From: Xanthomonas sp. F10
Lineage (GTDB): Bacteria; Pseudomonadota; Gammaproteobacteria; Xanthomonadales; Xanthomonadaceae
Length of the DNA stretch: 64,000 nucleotides
Reading direction: 5' to 3'
Assembly (NCBI RefSeq): GCF_014206815.1
Contig: NZ_JACHNP010000001.1
Span: 958,456 to 1,022,455, forward strand
The position numbers and the translations under genes were made by a program. This document shows positions 52,187-61,003 of this stretch, in pieces. The notes beneath the pieces are model-generated. The model made no database searches and was not told the DNA's origin. It was given only the letters and a program-made list of their open reading frames with translations. The first letter of the stretch is position 1; each line of letters begins with the position of its first letter.

Positions 52187-52837
52187 TTACTCGGCCGGGG
52201 TCGGCACCGCATTGCGCTTGCGGCTGGCGCGCTTGGGCGCGCTCGCGCTCCCGGCAGGCGCGACCTTGGCGACCACCGGGCCGGCGCGTCGGCGCGCCGG
52301 TGCCGCGCGCTTGGCGGTGCCGGGTTGCGCTGCGGCGGTCTTCTTGGCGGTCTTCTTCGCTGCCGGCGCCTTGCCCGACGCCTGCGGCCCACGGCCGCCA
52401 CGCAGATGGCGCAGTTCGCCATTGAGCGCGTCCACGCGTTCGATCAGCGCGCCCAGGTCTTCGCGGCTGGGCACTTCCAGGCGGCGCAGGGCGCGCTGCA
52501 CGCGGTCCTCGAATACCTTCTCCAGGCGGTCCCAGGTGTCGGCGGCGCGCTCGCGGGCCTGGCCGACCCGGTTCTCCACCGCATCGCGCACCGCGTCGAC
52601 GCCGCCGCCGGCCAGCTTGCGCGTGCTCTGCTCCAGGTTCAGCCCTTCCTTCACCAGGGTCTCGAACAGCTTGCCGCCTTCGGCCTGGGCGCGGCCGAAG
52701 GCGCCGACGCCGGCCAGCCAGACCTGCTGTGCCGATTCGCCCAGGCGCTTGGACAGCTTCTCCGCCTGCGCCTGCAGGGTGTCGTCGGCAGGGGCGGTGC
52801 TGCGCTTCTTGCGCGCGGATTTCTTCAGAGTGGCCAT
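52187..52837 (-). CDS. Phasin-family (PHA granule-associated) protein with basic tail
   Basis: The 216-residue protein matches PhaF/PhaI-type phasins. It has a basic start, then 'AQQVWLAGVGAFGRAQAEGG' (about residues 37-56), a long amphipathic helix with heptads to about residue 135, and a Lys/Ala/Pro-rich histone-like tail ('KAPAAKKTAKKTAAAQPGTA' onward). It should coat lipid or PHA granules and may tether them to DNA. The ATG at 52837 gives MATLKKSARKKRS; the open frame further up is not phasin-like. It shares a strand with the patatin gene and ends in a strong terminator. Confidence 0.85.
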   Translation of the reverse strand: MATLKKSARKKRSTAPADDTLQAQAEKLSKRLGESAQQVWLAGVGAFGRAQAEGGKLFETLVKEGLNLEQSTRKLAGGGVDAVRDAVENRVGQARERAADTWDRLEKVFEDRVQRALRRLEVPSREDLGALIERVDALNGELRHLRGGRGPQASGKAPAAKKTAKKTAAAQPGTAKRAAPARRRAGPVVAKVAPAGSASAPKRASRKRNAVPTPAE

Positions 52838-52958
52838 GACGGTGCGGTTCCTTCGGCGGGTGAGTGGCGGAGATCGAGACTCGGGAGGTTGCTTAGAGTA
52901 ATCACACCAGCGTGCGCGTGGCGTACGCGGACGACACCGTTGGTCGGCGCGGCCTTCG

Positions 52959-54224
52959 CTACGCCGGCGGCGAACGCCGGGTGCGGCGCGTGGCGCGGCG
53001 GCCGGCGATGACCTGGTCGACGTCGTCCAGCGCACGCCGCAGGCGCGCGGTGGTCTCGGTCATGCGCCGCGGCTGCACGTCCACGCCGTCGAGGAAGGTG
53101 CGGTTGCGGTCGTTGAGGATCTGGTGGCGCAGCGCGATGCCGTGCGCGGCCAGCAGCGGCTCCAGCGTCTGCGCATTGCGGCGCAGGTCCGACAGGGTGT
53201 TGCGGTAGGCGAGCTGGCAGACGCGGTGGCGCGCGGCGTAGCTGAAGAGATTGGTGAAGAACAGCTCGCCATTGTCGGCGTTGGGCTCGAACACCAACTG
53301 GTCCACCTGCGGGTACTGCCGCGCATACTTCTCCAGCCCCACCTGCATGCGCGACTGCAGCAGGGTGCGGAAGGTCTGCGACAGCACCGCCGGCAGGCCA
53401 CCGGCGAGCAACCGCGCGCGGTCGACGCGGCCATTGCGGCGCGGCGCGTGGGTGGCGTCGTAGGGCACCAGCGGGTTGATCCCGATCATCAGGTCGATGC
53501 CGCGCTCCAGCAGGGTGGAGGCGTGCATGGTGCGGCGCAGCGCGCCGTCCACGTAATGGCGGCCGTCGATCTGCACCGGCGGGTACAGCCCCGGCAGTGC
53601 CGCGCTGGCCTGGATCGCCAGCGAGATCGGCACGTGGTCCATGCCCGGCTCGCCGAAGCGCACCGTGCCGCCGCTGTCCAGATCCACCGCGACCACGAAC
53701 AGGTTGGTGCCCAGTTCGCGGAAATCGTTGCTGCGGCCGCGGCGGCTGAACACGTCCTGCAGGAAGCGCTCGACCCCGGCGTTGTCGAACAGGCCGCTGG
53801 GCACCAGTCCGCCGAAGCGGGTGATCAGGTCCGACCAGCGGGTCTTGCGCGGTTCGGTGAGCAGGTCGTGCCACCAGCCGTAGGCCAGCCGCGGCAGGGT
53901 CGCGGCGCGGCGCAGGTATTCGTAGACGTTGGGCCGCAGGAAGTCTTCCGGGCGGAAGTGCGCATCGTCGCTGTTGCCGGTGACGAAGATCCGGCAGATC
54001 TCGGCGCTGCTGACCCGGTTGGCCAGGCCGGCGGTGAGGAAGGCGCCGGAACTGACCCCGACGTAGCAATCCAGGCGGGTCAGGTCCAGGCCGTCGAGTG
54101 CCTCGTCCAGCGCACGCAGCGCACCCAGGCCGTACATGCCGCCGATCGGGCCGCCGCCGGCGATGGCCAGGCCGATGCGGCCGTTGGAATGGGGACGGGG
54201 CGAGGCGCTGTGGAGGGAAAGCAT
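52959..54224 (-). CDS. Patatin-like phospholipase/lipid acyl hydrolase
   Basis: The 421-residue protein has the patatin fold features: oxyanion glycine loop 'IAGGGPIGGMYGLGAL' (residues about 20-35), nucleophile Ser in 'YVGVSSGAFLTAGL' (G-x-S-x-G) and the catalytic Asp in 'HYVDGALRRT'. No signal peptide is seen, so it acts inside the cell. It is divergent from the FFLEELY-motif gene and upstream of the phasin gene, which points to turnover of storage lipid or granule surface lipid. The substrate is not deducible. Confidence 0.9.
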   Translation of the reverse strand: MLSLHSASPRPHSNGRIGLAIAGGGPIGGMYGLGALRALDEALDGLDLTRLDCYVGVSSGAFLTAGLANRVSSAEICRIFVTGNSDDAHFRPEDFLRPNVYEYLRRAATLPRLAYGWWHDLLTEPRKTRWSDLITRFGGLVPSGLFDNAGVERFLQDVFSRRGRSNDFRELGTNLFVVAVDLDSGGTVRFGEPGMDHVPISLAIQASAALPGLYPPVQIDGRHYVDGALRRTMHASTLLERGIDLMIGINPLVPYDATHAPRRNGRVDRARLLAGGLPAVLSQTFRTLLQSRMQVGLEKYARQYPQVDQLVFEPNADNGELFFTNLFSYAARHRVCQLAYRNTLSDLRRNAQTLEPLLAAHGIALRHQILNDRNRTFLDGVDVQPRRMTETTARLRRALDDVDQVIAGRRATRRTRRSPPA

Positions 54225-54311
54225 GCGCGGTCCGCAGGAGGCAGTGGCGCGAGTGTAGCCGAGCGCCGTGACGCTTGCGGTCGTGCCGGGCTGCGACCAT
54301 CATCGGCGGCC

Positions 54312-55031
54312 ATGGCGCGCAGCAATCCCGTCCTGGAACGACTCGGCCGCCGCCTGGCGTGGCACCAGGCGCTGCACGATCCCGCGCGCGAACCGCGCAA
54401 TGCGCTGCGCTGGCTGCAGGAACTGCGGCGCTGGCAATCGGAACGGCTGGAACGCAGCTTCGAGCATTTCCTGGAGGATCCGCAGCGGCGCCCGGCGGCG
54501 ATGTTCTTCCTCACCGATGTCTATGGCGACCGCGACTTCAGCCGCCGCGATGCCGATATCGTCAAGGTGCTGCCGATGATGCAGCGGCTGATGCCGGCCT
54601 CGCTGCTGGAGACCGTGGCCGACGGCATCGGCCTGGGCGCACTGACCCACGCCCTGGATCTGCGCATGGCCGAGGCGCTGCAGGCCCTGGCGCCGCGGCG
54701 CAAACGCCTGGACGAGGCGCTGTATGCCCAGGCCTATCGGCAGACCGGGCTGCCGCGCCTGCGCCAGCGCCAGATCGATCTGATCGCCCGCGTCGGCCTG
54801 GGCCTGGCCAGCGCGGTGCACACGCCCGGCGTGCGCATGCTGCTGCGCTTCGCCCGCGGCCCGGCCAAGGCGGCGGGGCTGTCGGAGTTGCAGGGGTTTC
54901 TGGAACGCGGCTTCGACGCGTTCTCCAAGCTGGGCGATGCCGAGGGGTTCATCGGCGATATCGAGACCACCGAGCGCGCCGTGTCGCGGCGATTGTTTGC
55001 GGGCGACCCGGATCCGTTCGCGTTGGAGTGA
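54312..55031 (+). CDS. FFLEELY-motif protein
   Basis: The 239-residue, mostly helical cytoplasmic protein resembles the FFLEELY-motif family seen in PHA-related neighbourhoods of Xanthomonas-type bacteria. The motif here is 'AAMFFLTDVYGDRDFSRRDA' (about residues 56-75), so the LEE part is changed to LTD. It is preceded by 'RRWQSERLERSFEHFLEDPQ'. The ATG at 54312 gives MARSNPVLERLGRRL. The function is unknown. It is divergent from the patatin gene. Confidence 0.75.
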   Translation: MARSNPVLERLGRRLAWHQALHDPAREPRNALRWLQELRRWQSERLERSFEHFLEDPQRRPAAMFFLTDVYGDRDFSRRDADIVKVLPMMQRLMPASLLETVADGIGLGALTHALDLRMAEALQALAPRRKRLDEALYAQAYRQTGLPRLRQRQIDLIARVGLGLASAVHTPGVRMLLRFARGPAKAAGLSELQGFLERGFDAFSKLGDAEGFIGDIETTERAVSRRLFAGDPDPFALE

Positions 55032-55043
55032 CCGGGCGGTCGG

Positions 55044-55349
55044 ACCCTCACCCCAACCCCTCTCCCGAGGAGAGATGGGCAAGCGCTTTTCCTTCTCCCA
55101 CCGGGAGAAGATGCCCCGCAGGGGCGGATGAGGGTACGGCGGCGCGTGTTCCAACCTCAGCGAGTCGCTGCGCGCCGCACCCTCACCCCAACCTCTCTCC
55201 CGGCGGGAGAGGGGCTAGCGCTTTTCCTTCTCCGACCAGGAGAAGATGCCCCGCAGGGGCGGATGAGGGTACGGGCAGCACGTGTTCCAACCTCGGCGAG
55301 TCGCTTCGCGCCGCACCCTCACCCCAATCCCTCTCCCGGCGGGAGAGTG
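55044..55349. repeat. Second tandem array of cloverleaf repeat units
   Basis: Units run 55044-55135 and 55179-55270, with a truncated third from 55315; the period is about 135 bases. The units match those at 24283-24658 (ACCCTCA...TGAGGGT around three hairpins), but the spacer is different ('CGTGTTCCAACCTC' followed by GCGAGTCGCT) and is itself repeated. Nothing in the array supports a gene. Confidence 0.8.
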
Positions 55350-55360
55350 GCTCGATCCAC

Positions 55361-55636
55361 TTAGCCCAGCTTTTCCGACAGCACCCGGCGAATCTCGCTT
55401 TCCACCGTGCCCTTCATCGCCGACAGCAGAAAACCCAGTTCGGCGGTGACGTGCACCTGCTTGGGCAGCAGTTCGATGCGTCCGTCCACGCCCGAGCGCG
55501 AGAACAGCAAGGAATCGCCATCCCAATGCGATTCCAGATCGAAACGCTCGGCCAGTTTCTTGGCGGCGGTTTCGATGGCCTTGCGGGCCTGCGCGGGGGT
55601 CTTGGTGTGGTCGTGGCGGATGTCGATGCTGGACAT
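55361..55636 (-). CDS. Polyhydroxyalkanoic acid system family protein
   Basis: The 91-residue protein matches the small PHA-granule-region family: 'SSIDIRHDHTKTPAQARKAI', 'AERFDLESHWDGDSLLFSRS' and 'VTAELGFLLSAMKGTVESEI' are characteristic. These proteins occur beside phasin and PHA genes; their biochemical role is unclear. It is cytoplasmic, with no signal. With the phasin, patatin and FFLEELY genes it makes a granule-associated neighbourhood that lacks a synthase. Confidence 0.87.
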   Translation of the reverse strand: MSSIDIRHDHTKTPAQARKAIETAAKKLAERFDLESHWDGDSLLFSRSGVDGRIELLPKQVHVTAELGFLLSAMKGTVESEIRRVLSEKLG

Positions 55637-55752
55637 GCTGGCTCCTGTGCGGGCGGCTGCCCACGTGAACGATCAGGCATTGTGCGTATGCGCGGTGCAT
55701 TGTCCAGCACGCGCGCTTCTGCGCACGCAGGCAACCTGCTAGGCTGCCCGCC

Positions 55753-56553
55753 GTGCACGATCTGCAACTCCATTTCAGCAACCGCCAACATCCCGACCGG
55801 CCCCTGCGCGCGGGCGTGCATCGCATCGTGCGGCTGGCCTCCGGCCAGGTCAGCGTGGTCGACGACACCCAGGGCGCGTTGCTGCTGGCGCAGTTCTGCC
55901 TGGACCGGCGTGGCCTGTGGCTGCAGGTCGCCAACGGCAGCCGTGGGATCCACGTCAACGGCCGCCCGGTACGGCGCATGGCCCTGCTGCGCGCCGGCGA
56001 CGCGATCTACGCCGACGGCGTGGAGATGGTGGTGCAGGGCAAGTGCGAGCCGCTGCACCGGCTGCCCGAGGTCAGCGAGGCCGAGCACGACGATCCGCGG
56101 CTGGTGCTGCGCGGCGTCGGTGGTCCGCACCATGGCCGCAGTTTCACCGTTGACCGGGTGCGCAGCATCGGCCGCCTGCGCGAGTGCGATATCCGCATCG
56201 ACGATCCGGCCTGCGCCGAGCAGCACGCGCGCCTGGAACGGCATGGCGAGCGGGTGCTGCTGCGCGGCTTCGGCGATGCGCAGACCCAGGTCAACGGCAT
56301 CGCCGTGCGCAGCTGCTGGCTGCAGCCCGGCGACCAGGTGGTGTTCGATGCCCAGCACCGGTTCGTGCTGGAAGTGCCGCAGGTGGTCGGCGCCGAGCCG
56401 CTGCGCGACGACCCGGCACTGGCCGCGTTGGCGCTGACGCCGGCGGCGGTGGCGCCGCGTCCGGCCACCGCGCGGCGCTGGCCGTGGCTGTTGCTCAGCG
56501 CCCTGCTGCTGGCCGCCGCGCTCAGCGGCCTGCTGTGGTTCGGCGCGCGCTGA
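55753..56553 (+). CDS. FHA-domain protein with C-terminal membrane anchor
   Basis: The 266-residue protein begins at a GTG (55753). Residues 1-100 look like a divergent first FHA-like domain ('VVDDTQGALLLAQFCLDRRG', 'GIHVNGRPVRRMALLRAGD'). Residues 115-210 are a clearer FHA domain ('RSIGRLRECDIRIDDPACAE' followed by 'QHARLERHG', then 'QVNGIAVRSCWLQPGD'). The usual Ser before the conserved His is Glu (AEQH), so phosphothreonine binding may be altered. A C-terminal span ('LLLSALLLAAALSGLLWFG') anchors it. Its last 32 bases overlap the end of msrQ on the other strand. Confidence 0.85.
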   Translation: MHDLQLHFSNRQHPDRPLRAGVHRIVRLASGQVSVVDDTQGALLLAQFCLDRRGLWLQVANGSRGIHVNGRPVRRMALLRAGDAIYADGVEMVVQGKCEPLHRLPEVSEAEHDDPRLVLRGVGGPHHGRSFTVDRVRSIGRLRECDIRIDDPACAEQHARLERHGERVLLRGFGDAQTQVNGIAVRSCWLQPGDQVVFDAQHRFVLEVPQVVGAEPLRDDPALAALALTPAAVAPRPATARRWPWLLLSALLLAAALSGLLWFGAR

Positions 56554-57151
56554 GCGCCCGCCAGCCGCGCCAGCCCAGCAGCACCGCCAGGATCGCCGCG
56601 TACAGCAGCGGCTCGCGGATGTCCGACTTCACCAGCCACCAGAAGTGCAACACGGCGAGCACGCCGATCGCGTAGATCGCCTTGTGCAGCTTGCCCCAGT
56701 TGCGTTTGAGCCGGCGCATCCAGCCCTGGGTGGAGGTGATCGCCAGCGGCACCAGCAGCAGCCAGGCGAGGAAGCCCACGGTGATGTAGGGGCGTTTGAC
56801 GATCTCCTCGAAGATCTGCGTCCAGTAGCCGCGCAGGTCCAGCCCCAGGTAGGCCGCCAGATGCACGGTCGCGTAGAAGAACGCATACAGCCCGAGCATG
56901 CGCCGGAAGCGCAGCAGCACCGGTTGCCCGGTCAACTGCCGCAGCGGCGTGATCGCCAGGGTCAACAGCAACAGCCGCAGCGCCCACAGCCCGGTGCGGT
57001 GCTCGACCTCGGCCACCGGATCGGCGCCGAGCGCATCGCTGCCGGTCTGCCACACCTGCCAGAGCTGCCAGCCCAGATACGCCATCGGCGCCAGCGCCAG
57101 CGTATGCACCACCGCCTTGGCAGCGATCAGCGAAGCGGAAGTCTTAGCCAT
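56522..57151 (-). CDS. msrQ: Haem-binding membrane subunit of methionine sulfoxide reductase
   Basis: MsrQ is the b-type haem membrane protein that feeds quinone-derived electrons to periplasmic MsrP. The 209-residue protein has about six spans and the family motifs 'GLYAFFYATVHLAAYLGLDL', 'YITVGFLAWLLLVPLAITS' and 'KLHKAIYAIGVLAVLHFWW', which supply the haem histidines. It follows msrP by 148 bases on the same strand. Its 3' end overlaps the FHA gene tail to tail. Confidence 0.94.
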   Translation of the reverse strand: MAKTSASLIAAKAVVHTLALAPMAYLGWQLWQVWQTGSDALGADPVAEVEHRTGLWALRLLLLTLAITPLRQLTGQPVLLRFRRMLGLYAFFYATVHLAAYLGLDLRGYWTQIFEEIVKRPYITVGFLAWLLLVPLAITSTQGWMRRLKRNWGKLHKAIYAIGVLAVLHFWWLVKSDIREPLLYAAILAVLLGWRGWRALSARRTTAGR

Positions 57152-57244
57152 GTCCCGTCATCGCGCCGTGTTGGCACAGGTGCCACGCGGCACGCCGACT
57201 GCGATTCCAGCCTTCGCGCGATGCAACCACCAGGCGCCGCGCTT

Positions 57245-57298
57245 TTCCCATTCCCGATTCCCAGTTCCCCATTCCCAGTTCCCCATTCCCAGCCTCTC
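57245..57298. repeat. Degenerate (CCCATTCCCAGTTCC)n repeat between msrP and msrQ
   Basis: About 50 bases consist of alternating CATTCCC, GATTCCC and AGTTCCC words, repeated almost exactly at 57259-57288. It looks like a single arm of the GGGATTGGGGA repeat family, inserted inside the msrPQ unit. Confidence 0.6.
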
Positions 57299-57299
57299 C

Positions 57300-58268
57300 T
57301 CAATACCATTTCTTCAGATCCATCCCCGCATACAGCGACGCCACCTGGTCGGCATAGCCGTTGAACGGGCGGGTGGGGATGCGTTCGGCGAACAGCTTGC
57401 TGGCCTTGCCGGCGATGCGCCGCTCGGTCTTCTGGCTCCAGCGCGGGTGGTCCACCGCCGGATTGACGTTGGAGAAGAAGCCGTACTCGGACGGCTGCAA
57501 CTCGTGCCAGGCGGTCTCCGGCATGCGCTCGACGAAGCGGATCTCGACGATCGACTTGATGCTCTTGAAGCCGTACTTCCACGGCACGACCAGCCGCAGC
57601 GGCGCGCCGTTCTGCTGCGGCAGCGGCTTGCCGTACAGGCCGGTGGCGAGCAGGGTCAGCGGATGCATGGCCTCGTCGATGCGCAGGCCTTCCTTGTACG
57701 GCCAGTCGATCGAGCTGTAGCGGATGCCGGGCATCTGCTGCGGATCGGCCAGGGTGGTGAAGGCGACATACTTGGCCTTGGAGGTCGGCGCGAAGCGCTT
57801 GAGTACATCGCCCAGCGGCACGCCCAGCCACGGGATCACCATCGACCAGCCTTCCACGCATCGCAGGCGGTAGATCCGCTCCTCGGGCGTGTGGCCCTTG
57901 AGCAGGTCGTCCAGCGACAGCGTGCCGGGCTTCTCGCACTCGCCGGACACCTTCACCGACCACGGCGAGGTGCGCAGGGTCTTGGCCGCCTTGGACGGAT
58001 CGGTCTTGTCGGTGCCGAACTCGTAGAAGTTGTTGTAGCTGGTCACGTCCTCGTAGCGGGTCAGCTCCTCGTTGGTGCGAAACCCGCTGCGCGCCTGCTC
58101 CGGGGTCACCACGGTCTTGGGCGGGGCCGGCGGCTCGGCATCGGCGCAGCCGACCAAGCCGGCCACCGGGGTCAGCGCCAGGACCTGCAGCAGGCGCCGC
58201 CGGTCGCGGTAGACCGCCTCGTCGGTGATCTCGCGGCTGGGGACGGAGAGGGCATCGCGCAACGACAT
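57300..58268 (-). CDS. msrP: Periplasmic methionine sulfoxide reductase, molybdenum catalytic subunit
   Basis: MsrP reduces oxidised methionines in periplasmic proteins with a molybdopterin cofactor. The 322-residue precursor has a twin-arginine signal ('[20 protein letters not shown]') and the Mo-ligating Cys137 in '[17 protein letters not shown]'. '[10 protein letters not shown]'-like and '[16 protein letters not shown]' stretches match the E. coli enzyme. The signal ends in LVGC, which could also be read as a lipobox with Cys41. It is upstream of msrQ on the same strand. Confidence 0.94.
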   Translation of the reverse strand: MSLRDALSVPSREITDEAVYRDRRRLLQVLALTPVAGLVGCADAEPPAPPKTVVTPEQARSGFRTNEELTRYEDVTSYNNFYEFGTDKTDPSKAAKTLRTSPWSVKVSGECEKPGTLSLDDLLKGHTPEERIYRLRCVEGWSMVIPWLGVPLGDVLKRFAPTSKAKYVAFTTLADPQQMPGIRYSSIDWPYKEGLRIDEAMHPLTLLATGLYGKPLPQQNGAPLRLVVPWKYGFKSIKSIVEIRFVERMPETAWHELQPSEYGFFSNVNPAVDHPRWSQKTERRIAGKASKLFAERIPTRPFNGYADQVASLYAGMDLKKWY

Positions 58269-58422
58269 GGCGGACTCCTGGAGCGAAGGGGGCGAGCAGT
58301 GGCGGGGACTTCAACACAGACTACGCATGCGCAGGGCGAATGGATGCAAATGCAACCTAAATTGCCCGGGCCGCAAGCTGTTGCGCTGCGGCATACTAGG
58401 GGTCCTGTCCGATAGGTGCCCC

Positions 58423-59508
58423 ATGACGCGCGCGTTCAATTTCAGTGCCGGCCCCGCTGCCTTGCCGGAATCGGTCCTGCGCCAGGCGCAGGCGGAGATG
58501 TTGGAGTGGAACGGCGTGGGCGCCTCGATCGTGGAGCTGAGCCACCGCGGCGCCGAGTTCATGGAGGTGGCGGCACAGGCCGACGCCGACCTGCGCCGGC
58601 TGATCGGCATTCCCGACGACTACGCGGTGCTGTTCCTGGCCGGCGGCGCCACTAACCAGCAGGCGCTGCTGGCGTTGAACTTCGCCGCGCCCGGGCAGAC
58701 CGTGGACTACGTGGTGACCGGGCACTGGGGCAAGACCGCGATCAAGCAGGTCGGGCCCTACGTCGACGTGCACGTGGCCGCCAGCAGCGAGGCCGGCGGC
58801 TTCCGCGACATCCCGCCGCGCGCCGACTGGCAGTTGCGCGAGGATGCCGCCTACGTGCACATCACCGCCAACGAAACCATCCACGGTGTGGAGTTCCGCG
58901 ACACGCCCGACGTCGGCGCGGTGCCGCTGTTCGCCGATTTCAGCTCCAGCATCGCCTCCGAGCCGATCGACGTGTCCAAGTACGCACTGATCTATGCGGG
59001 CGCGCAGAAGAACCTCGGCCCGGTCGGCGTCACGGTGGTGATCATCCGCCGCGACCTGCTCGAACGCGCCGGCCAGCCGCGCGCGGACATCTTCGACTAC
59101 CGCTCGCACGTGGCGCGCGACTCCATGCTCAACACCCCGCCGACCTGGAACTGGTACCTGGCCGGGCTGGTGTTCAAGTGGATGCTGGCCGAGGGCGGGG
59201 TGGAGGCGTTCGCCGCGCGCAATCAGGCCAAGTCGGCGCTGGTGTACGCGGCGATCGACGCCTCCGGCGGCTTCTACCGCAACGAGGTCGCCGCGTCGGT
59301 GCGCTCGCGGATGAACATTCCGTTCTTCCTGCCGGACGAGACGCTGACCACGCGTTTCGTCGCCGAATCCAAGGCGGCCGGCCTGCTGGCGCTGAAGGGC
59401 CACAAGGCGGTCGGCGGCATCCGCGCGTCGCTGTACAACGCCATGCCCCTGGCCGGCGCGCAGGCACTGGTCGCGTTCATGCGCGACTTCCAGCAGCGCC
59501 ACGGCTGA
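58423..59508 (+). CDS. serC: Phosphoserine aminotransferase
   Basis: SerC converts 3-phosphohydroxypyruvate to phosphoserine (and acts in pyridoxal phosphate synthesis). The 361-residue protein begins [20 protein letters not shown], the hallmark of the family. The PLP lysine lies in '[20 protein letters not shown]', and '[17 protein letters not shown]' binds the cofactor phosphate. It heads the run serC-pheA-aroA, an arrangement typical of gammaproteobacteria. A CATACT hexamer at 58392 may be the -10 box, without a good -35. Confidence 0.96.
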   Translation: MTRAFNFSAGPAALPESVLRQAQAEMLEWNGVGASIVELSHRGAEFMEVAAQADADLRRLIGIPDDYAVLFLAGGATNQQALLALNFAAPGQTVDYVVTGHWGKTAIKQVGPYVDVHVAASSEAGGFRDIPPRADWQLREDAAYVHITANETIHGVEFRDTPDVGAVPLFADFSSSIASEPIDVSKYALIYAGAQKNLGPVGVTVVIIRRDLLERAGQPRADIFDYRSHVARDSMLNTPPTWNWYLAGLVFKWMLAEGGVEAFAARNQAKSALVYAAIDASGGFYRNEVAASVRSRMNIPFFLPDETLTTRFVAESKAAGLLALKGHKAVGGIRASLYNAMPLAGAQALVAFMRDFQQRHG

Positions 59509-59521
59509 GTCGCCGATTTTT

Positions 59522-59544
59522 GTAGGAGCGGCGTCAGCCGCGAC
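59522..59544. repeat. Single copy of the GTAGGAGCGGC repeat between serC and pheA
   Basis: GTAGGAGCGGCGTCAGCCGCGAC differs from the consensus by one base (CGT for CTT). It lies in the 78-base serC-pheA gap. Confidence 0.75.
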
Positions 59545-59586
59545 CGGATCGCGCCGGCGATCCGGACCACCGAGGAACCCCGATCC

Positions 59587-60744
59587 ATGGCCGCAAAGCC
59601 GAAGAAATCCCCCGCCGCCGACGCCACGCCGGCCAAGTCCGCGAAATCCGCGAAATCCGCCGCCACGCCGGCCCTGGCCGACGTGCGCGCCAAGATCGAC
59701 GAGATCGACCGCACCATCCAGGCGCTGATCGCCGAGCGCGCGCAGTTCGCGCACCAGGTCGGCAAGGCCAAGGGCAAGCTCGCCGCGGCGGTGGACTATT
59801 ACCGCCCCGAGCGCGAGGCGCAGGTGCTGCGCATGGTGGTGGACCGCAACCAGGGCCCACTCAGCGACGAAGTGCTGGTGCACGTGTTCCGCGAGATCAT
59901 GTCCGCGTGCCTGGCGCAGCAGGAGCCGCTGAAGATCGGCTACCTGGGTCCGGAAGGCACCTTCAGCCAGCAGGCGGTGCTCAAGCACTTCGGCCGCTCG
60001 GCGGTGGGCCTGCCGATGGCCACCATCGAGGAAGTGTTCCAGGAAGTGGAAAGCGGCAACGCCGACTTCGGCGTGGTGCCGGTGGAGAACTCGGGGCAGG
60101 GCACGATCCAGGTCACCCTGGACATGTTCCTCACCTCCAACCTGAAGATCTGCGGCGAGACCGAGCTGCGCGTGCACCAGTTCCTGCTCTCGCGCAGCGG
60201 GCGGCTCGACGCGATCGAGCGGATCTACGCGCATCCGCAGTCGTTCGCGCAGACCGCCGGCTGGCTGCGCGCGAACCTGCCCAAGGTGGAGAAGATTCCG
60301 GTCTCCAGCAACGCCGAGGGCGCGCGCCGCGCGCGCAACGCCGACGACGCGGCGGCGATCGGCGGGGAGAGCGCGGCGCACGTGTATGCGCTGAAGAAGG
60401 TCATCATGAAGTCGATCGAGGACGACGCGGACAACACCACGCGCTTCCTGGTGATCGGGCGGCAGATCTTCCCGCCGTCGGGGCACGATCGCACGTCGGT
60501 GCTGGTGTTCATCCACGACAAGCCGGGTGCGTTGTTCGATGTGCTCAGTCCGTTCGCGCGGCATGGGATCAGCATGAACCGGATCGAGTCGCGGCCATCG
60601 CATCAGGCGAAGTGGGAATATGGGTTCTTCATCGATCTGGCGGGGCATGTGGAGGATGAGGCGATGAAGTTGGCGTTGGCGGAGTTGAAGGCGCATTCGG
60701 CGCAGATCAAGGTGTTGGGGTCGTATCCGGTGGCGGTGCCTTGA
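59587..60744 (+). CDS. pheA: Chorismate mutase/prephenate dehydratase
   Basis: This P-protein makes phenylpyruvate from chorismate in two steps. The 385-residue protein has an Ala/Lys-rich extension (1-30), an AroQ chorismate mutase domain ('LADVRAKIDEIDRTIQALIA', 'YYRPEREAQVLR'), the prephenate dehydratase domain ('IGYLGPEGTFSQQAVLKHFG', 'NTTRFLVIG') and a C-terminal ACT domain with the phenylalanine-binding 'NRIESRPSHQAKWEYGFFID'. The last 80 codons switch to G-ending codons with frequent TTG for Leu, unlike the C-ending usage upstream. Confidence 0.96.
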   Translation: MAAKPKKSPAADATPAKSAKSAKSAATPALADVRAKIDEIDRTIQALIAERAQFAHQVGKAKGKLAAAVDYYRPEREAQVLRMVVDRNQGPLSDEVLVHVFREIMSACLAQQEPLKIGYLGPEGTFSQQAVLKHFGRSAVGLPMATIEEVFQEVESGNADFGVVPVENSGQGTIQVTLDMFLTSNLKICGETELRVHQFLLSRSGRLDAIERIYAHPQSFAQTAGWLRANLPKVEKIPVSSNAEGARRARNADDAAAIGGESAAHVYALKKVIMKSIEDDADNTTRFLVIGRQIFPPSGHDRTSVLVFIHDKPGALFDVLSPFARHGISMNRIESRPSHQAKWEYGFFIDLAGHVEDEAMKLALAELKAHSAQIKVLGSYPVAVP

Positions 60745-60811
60745 GGTGGTTGCGCGGTTGCTTTGGCTCTGACCGAGGCGAGGCGCTTTGGTCACGAGGA
60801 GATGTCCATTT

Positions 60812-60834
60812 GTAGGAGCGGCTTCAGCCGCGAC
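60812..60834. repeat. Single copy of the GTAGGAGCGGCTTCAGCC repeat
   Basis: GTAGGAGCGGCTTCAGCCGCGAC is an exact consensus copy, 68 bases after pheA. Confidence 0.85.
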
Positions 60835-60922
60835 GGGGCATTCCCTGAGAAATGAATCCTTTCAACAGCAAGAGCTTTAACGGCAACAGCAACAGCAACA
60901 GCTTTCGCGCTTTGCGCGAGTC

Positions 60923-60950
60923 ACTTTTCTTTGCTTGTGCAAAGAAAAGT
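60923..60950. repeat. Perfect hairpin ACTTTTCTTTGC/GCAAAGAAAAGT
   Basis: Twelve bases (60923-60934) pair exactly with 60939-60950 around a TTGT loop. It is strikingly A/T-rich for this genome, and a further AACCAAAAGAA follows it. The sequence resembles a repeat found between genes in several gammaproteobacteria. Confidence 0.8.
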
Positions 60951-61003
60951 AACCAAAAGAAACACACCCCCGGGCGGGCTGCCTCGCGCTGCGCGCGGGG
61001 TCC

